This document shows positions 60,950 to 64,000 of a stretch of DNA of 64,000 bases, one piece after another. This DNA is from Tamlana sp. I1 (GTDB lineage Bacteria > Bacteroidota > Bacteroidia > Flavobacteriales > Flavobacteriaceae). The first letter of the stretch is position 1. Every line of letters begins with the position of its first letter. The stretch spans positions 169,399 to 233,398 of the forward strand of contig NZ_JACLAF010000007.1 of the NCBI RefSeq assembly GCF_015355625.1, written 5' to 3'. The translations under genes were made by a program, and so were the position numbers. The notes beneath the pieces are model-generated. The model worked only from the letters and a program-made list of their open reading frames with translations. It was not told the origin of the DNA and searched no databases.

Positions 60950-63805
60950 ATGCCTAAAAATCCAAAACTAAAATCGATACTTATTATAGGGTCTGGGCCA
61001 ATTGTAATTGGACAAGCGTGTGAGTTTGACTATTCAGGTTCACAATCTTTGAGATCTTTAAGAGAAGATGGAATTGAAACCGTTTTAATTAATTCGAACC
61101 CTGCAACTATCATGACCGATCCTTCTATGGCCGATCATGTGTACTTGTTACCTTTAACTACAAAGTCGATTATTAAAATTTTAGAAGAACACCCTCAAAT
61201 TGATGCTGTTTTACCAACTATGGGAGGACAAACGGCATTAAATTTATGTATTGAAGCTGATGAAAAAGGGATTTGGAAAGATTTTGGAGTAGAATTGATA
61301 GGTGTTGATATCAACGCGATTAATATTACAGAAGATAGAGAGCAATTTAGAGAGTTGATGAATAAAATTGGTGTAGCTATGGCACCTCAAGCTACAGCAA
61401 CATCATTTTTAAAGGGTAAAGAAATTGCACAAGAATTTGGTTTCCCATTATGTATTCGTTCTTCCTTTACTTTAGGTGGTGCTGGAGCTGCTATTGTTTA
61501 CGAAGAGAAGGATTTTGATAAACTTTTAAGACATGGTCTTGAAGTATCTCCAATTCACGAAGTTATGATCGATAAGGCCATGATGGGCTGGAAAGAATAT
61601 GAGTTAGAGTTACTTCGCGATAGAAACGATAACGTAGTTATTATCTGTTCTATTGAAAATATGGATCCGATGGGGATTCATACAGGAGATTCTATCACCG
61701 TGGCACCAGCCATGACATTAAGCGATACCACCTTCCAGAAAATGCGTGATATGGCTATTAAAATGATGCGTAGTATTGGTGATTTCGAAGGTGGATGTAA
61801 CGTACAGTTTGCTGTAAGTCCAGATGAGAAAGAAGAAATTATTGCCATTGAAATTAACCCTCGTGTATCTCGTTCATCGGCATTAGCAAGTAAAGCTACA
61901 GGATATCCTATTGCTAAAATTGCTACTAAATTAGCTATTGGTTACACTTTAGATGAATTAGATAACCAAATTACAAAATCGACTTCAGCTTTATTTGAGC
62001 CGACTTTAGATTACGTTATCGTAAAAATACCACGTTGGAACTTTGATAAATTTGAAGGATCTGATCGTACTTTAGGTCTTCAAATGAAAGCCGTAGGTGA
62101 GGTTATGGGTATTGGACGTTCGTTCCAGGAAGCACTTCATAAAGCCACTCAGTCTTTAGAAATTAAACGTAATGGTTTAGGTGCCGATGGTAAAGGATAT
62201 ACCGATTATAACCAAATCATCGATAAATTAACCAATGCAAGTTGGGATCGTGTATTCGTAATTTACGATGCCATTGCTATGGGAATTCCTTTAAGTCAGA
62301 TTTACGATATCACTAAAATTGATATGTGGTACTTAAAACAGTACGAGGAATTATTCCAATTAGAAAAAGAAATTTCTACATACACTATCGATACTTTAGA
62401 TCGTGATTTACTTTTAGAAGCGAAGCAAAAAGGATATGGTGACCGCCAAATAGCACACATGTTAGGTTGTTTAGAAAGTCAGGTGTACAATAAAAGAGAA
62501 GAACTTAACATTCAACGTGTGTTTAAGTTAGTAGATACCTGTGCTGCAGAGTTTACTGCTAAAACACCATATTACTATTCAACTTTCGAAAATACGATTG
62601 AAAGCGCCGAAGGCGAAACTTACGTACATAACGAAAGTGTGGTAACCGATAAAAAGAAGATTGTTGTTTTAGGTTCTGGACCAAACCGAATCGGACAAGG
62701 TATCGAGTTTGATTACTGTTGTGTGCATGGGGTTTTAGCAGCTGCCGAGTGTGGTTACGAAACCATCATGATTAACTGTAACCCTGAAACGGTTTCTACC
62801 GATTTCGATACGGCCGATAAATTATACTTCGAGCCAGTATTCTGGGAGCATATTTACGACATCATCCGTCATGAGAATCCAGAAGGTGTTATCGTGCAAT
62901 TAGGTGGACAAACTGCTTTAAAATTAGCAGAAAAGTTAACCAAATACGGTATCAAAATTATAGGAACGAGTTTCGAGGCTTTAGATTTAGCTGAAGATCG
63001 CGGAAGTTTCTCTAAACTATTAAAGGATCACAATATTCCTTACCCAGAATTTGGAGTTGCTGAAAATGCTGATGAAGCTTTAAAATTAGCTGAAGAATTA
63101 GATTTCCCAATCTTAGTGCGTCCGTCGTATGTATTAGGAGGTCAAGGGATGAAAATTGTAATCAATAAAGAAGAATTAGTAGAGCACGTAGTTGATTTAC
63201 TAAGAAAAATTCCAAACAATAAACTGTTATTAGACCACTACTTAGATGGTGCTATTGAAGCTGAAGCAGATGCGATTTGTGATGCCGATGGGAATGTTTA
63301 CATTATTGGTATTATGGAGCATATCGAACCTTGTGGGGTACACTCAGGAGATTCTAACGCGACCTTACCAGCTTTCAACTTAGGTGACTTGGTGATGCAA
63401 CAAATTATAGACCATACCCATACCATTGCTAGAGCATTAAATACGGTAGGTTTAATTAACATCCAGTTTGCTGTTAAAGATGATAAAGTTTACATTATCG
63501 AAGCCAACCCAAGAGCTTCTAGAACCGTACCATTTATAGCTAAAGCTTACAAAGAGCCTTATGTAAATTACGCGACTAAAGTGATGTTGGGAGCTAAAAA
63601 GGTAACCGACTTTAAATTTAACCCTCAACTTGAAGGTTATGCAATTAAACAACCCGTATTCTCTTTTAATAAATTCCCGAATGTAGATAAGCGTTTAGGA
63701 CCTGAAATGAAGAGTACAGGTGAAAGTATCTTATTTATAGATAGCTTAAAAGATGATCAGTTTTACGACTTATATGCAAGACGTAAAATGTACTTGAGTA
63801 AGTAA
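60950..63805 (+). CDS. carB: Carbamoyl-phosphate synthase large subunit
   Basis: A 951-residue CarB with the two tandem ATP-grasp halves: IGSGPIVIGQACEFDYSG in the first, LGSGPNRIGQGIEFDYC in the second, each with an IEINPR/IEANPR metal-binding end. It makes carbamoyl phosphate for pyrimidine and arginine synthesis with a CarA subunit encoded elsewhere. It ends about 120 residues before the usual length (about 1,070), so the C-terminal MGS-like allosteric domain is missing. From memory this short form is normal for Bacteroidota, so I do not call it truncated. Confidence 0.95.
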   Translation: MPKNPKLKSILIIGSGPIVIGQACEFDYSGSQSLRSLREDGIETVLINSNPATIMTDPSMADHVYLLPLTTKSIIKILEEHPQIDAVLPTMGGQTALNLCIEADEKGIWKDFGVELIGVDINAINITEDREQFRELMNKIGVAMAPQATATSFLKGKEIAQEFGFPLCIRSSFTLGGAGAAIVYEEKDFDKLLRHGLEVSPIHEVMIDKAMMGWKEYELELLRDRNDNVVIICSIENMDPMGIHTGDSITVAPAMTLSDTTFQKMRDMAIKMMRSIGDFEGGCNVQFAVSPDEKEEIIAIEINPRVSRSSALASKATGYPIAKIATKLAIGYTLDELDNQITKSTSALFEPTLDYVIVKIPRWNFDKFEGSDRTLGLQMKAVGEVMGIGRSFQEALHKATQSLEIKRNGLGADGKGYTDYNQIIDKLTNASWDRVFVIYDAIAMGIPLSQIYDITKIDMWYLKQYEELFQLEKEISTYTIDTLDRDLLLEAKQKGYGDRQIAHMLGCLESQVYNKREELNIQRVFKLVDTCAAEFTAKTPYYYSTFENTIESAEGETYVHNESVVTDKKKIVVLGSGPNRIGQGIEFDYCCVHGVLAAAECGYETIMINCNPETVSTDFDTADKLYFEPVFWEHIYDIIRHENPEGVIVQLGGQTALKLAEKLTKYGIKIIGTSFEALDLAEDRGSFSKLLKDHNIPYPEFGVAENADEALKLAEELDFPILVRPSYVLGGQGMKIVINKEELVEHVVDLLRKIPNNKLLLDHYLDGAIEAEADAICDADGNVYIIGIMEHIEPCGVHSGDSNATLPAFNLGDLVMQQIIDHTHTIARALNTVGLINIQFAVKDDKVYIIEANPRASRTVPFIAKAYKEPYVNYATKVMLGAKKVTDFKFNPQLEGYAIKQPVFSFNKFPNVDKRLGPEMKSTGESILFIDSLKDDQFYDLYARRKMYLSK

Positions 63806-63826
63806 TTTACTGAGATATAGATATAG

Positions 63827-63851
63827 AAAAAGCCGCTTTAAGCGGCTTTTT
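63827..63851 (+). terminator. Terminator after carB
   Basis: A 10-bp stem (63827-63836 with 63842-63851) with a 5-base loop and T-tail. Confidence 0.93.
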
Positions 63852-63938
63852 TGTGTTTTATGGGCTCTACTTCGGCACATTCAGAAAACGCGTTATCCCT
63901 TGTAAATACAAGTATTTTTACGTAAATTTAAGTACATA

Positions 63939-63980
63939 AAAACCCCGAAAAAGGCTGATCAGAGCCAAAAACGGGGTTTT
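63939..63980. terminator. Compound hairpin near the window end
   Basis: A 9-bp outer stem (63939-63947 with 63972-63980: AAAACCCCG/CGGGGTTTT) and a 4-bp inner stem (GGCT/AGCC) are separated by a symmetric internal loop of five A opposite five A. A and T tracts make it terminator-like in both directions. It probably belongs to a gene beyond 64000. Confidence 0.65.
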
Positions 63981-64000
63981 CTTATTCTTACGTTTATGAA

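Noticed and set aside
60950..63805. carB as a truncated gene
   Set aside because: Both ATP-grasp halves are complete and a terminator follows the stop; lack of the MGS-like domain appears normal for this phylum.

Overview
The window is a 64 kb piece of a low-GC Bacteroidota chromosome, most likely a marine member of the Flavobacteriaceae. The evidence is a fused CcoN-CcoO cbb3 oxidase, a type IX secretion sorting domain (about 34,300-34,500), Bacteroidota promoters of the form TAnnTTTG with weak Shine-Dalgarno sites, a 53-codon rpmH, a 951-residue CarB, and dispersed repeats that resemble flavobacterial intergenic repeats. It is mostly housekeeping chromosome. I see no prophage, CRISPR array, tRNA, rRNA or recognised defence island.

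Layout. 1-7,700: cbb3 oxidase operon ccoI-S-NO-Q-P-G on the minus strand, divergent from a Crp/Fnr regulator. 7,744-11,617: a VWA protein and a ChlI/MoxR-like AAA+ ATPase, separated by an array of 229-bp palindrome-rich repeats, one of which carries a DUF559 nuclease gene. 11,845-16,211: three genes for a sucrose-type disaccharide (a HAD phosphatase/GH100-like invertase fusion, a sucrose-phosphate-synthase-like GT4, a fructokinase). 16,213-19,809: exported M1 and M28 peptidases and a YdeI-family protein. 19,900-26,282: a fatty-acid beta-oxidation operon (MarR, FadN, FadA, four-helix-bundle protein, FadE), followed by an exported serine hydrolase and an acyl-CoA synthetase. 30,267-34,176: pflB-pflA-focA fermentation genes. 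34,275-45,009: a T9SS TPR protein, purL, a KdgF-like cupin, an rRNA methyltransferase, lipoproteins and an ECF sigma operon. 45,010-45,661: a gene-poor stretch with a predicted small RNA and a dispersed repeat. 45,662-50,866: ABC exporter, phosphohexomutase, GT2 and DUF4199. 50,900-64,000: ribosomal L31 and L34, a GlmU-like protein, a tandem pair of YhhN-like membrane proteins, an orphan peptide-binding lipoprotein, mtaB, a lytic transglycosylase and carB.

The most coherent theme is low-oxygen energy metabolism. The ccoI, ccoS and pflB promoters each carry a TGAY-N4-RTCA inverted repeat. In all three, 22 bases lie between that repeat and a TAnnTTTG-like -7 box. A Crp/Fnr protein with an N-terminal C-x2-C is encoded next to one of them. 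This predicts one local regulon switching on both the high-affinity oxidase and formate-producing fermentation.

The most unusual item is the repeat array at 8,981-10,075. A small PD-(D/E)XK-type (DUF559) gene sits inside a 565-bp unit with paired palindromes on each side. Two neighbouring 229-bp units look like internal-deletion derivatives, so the whole resembles an autonomous/non-autonomous (REP/RAYT- or MITE-like) element family.
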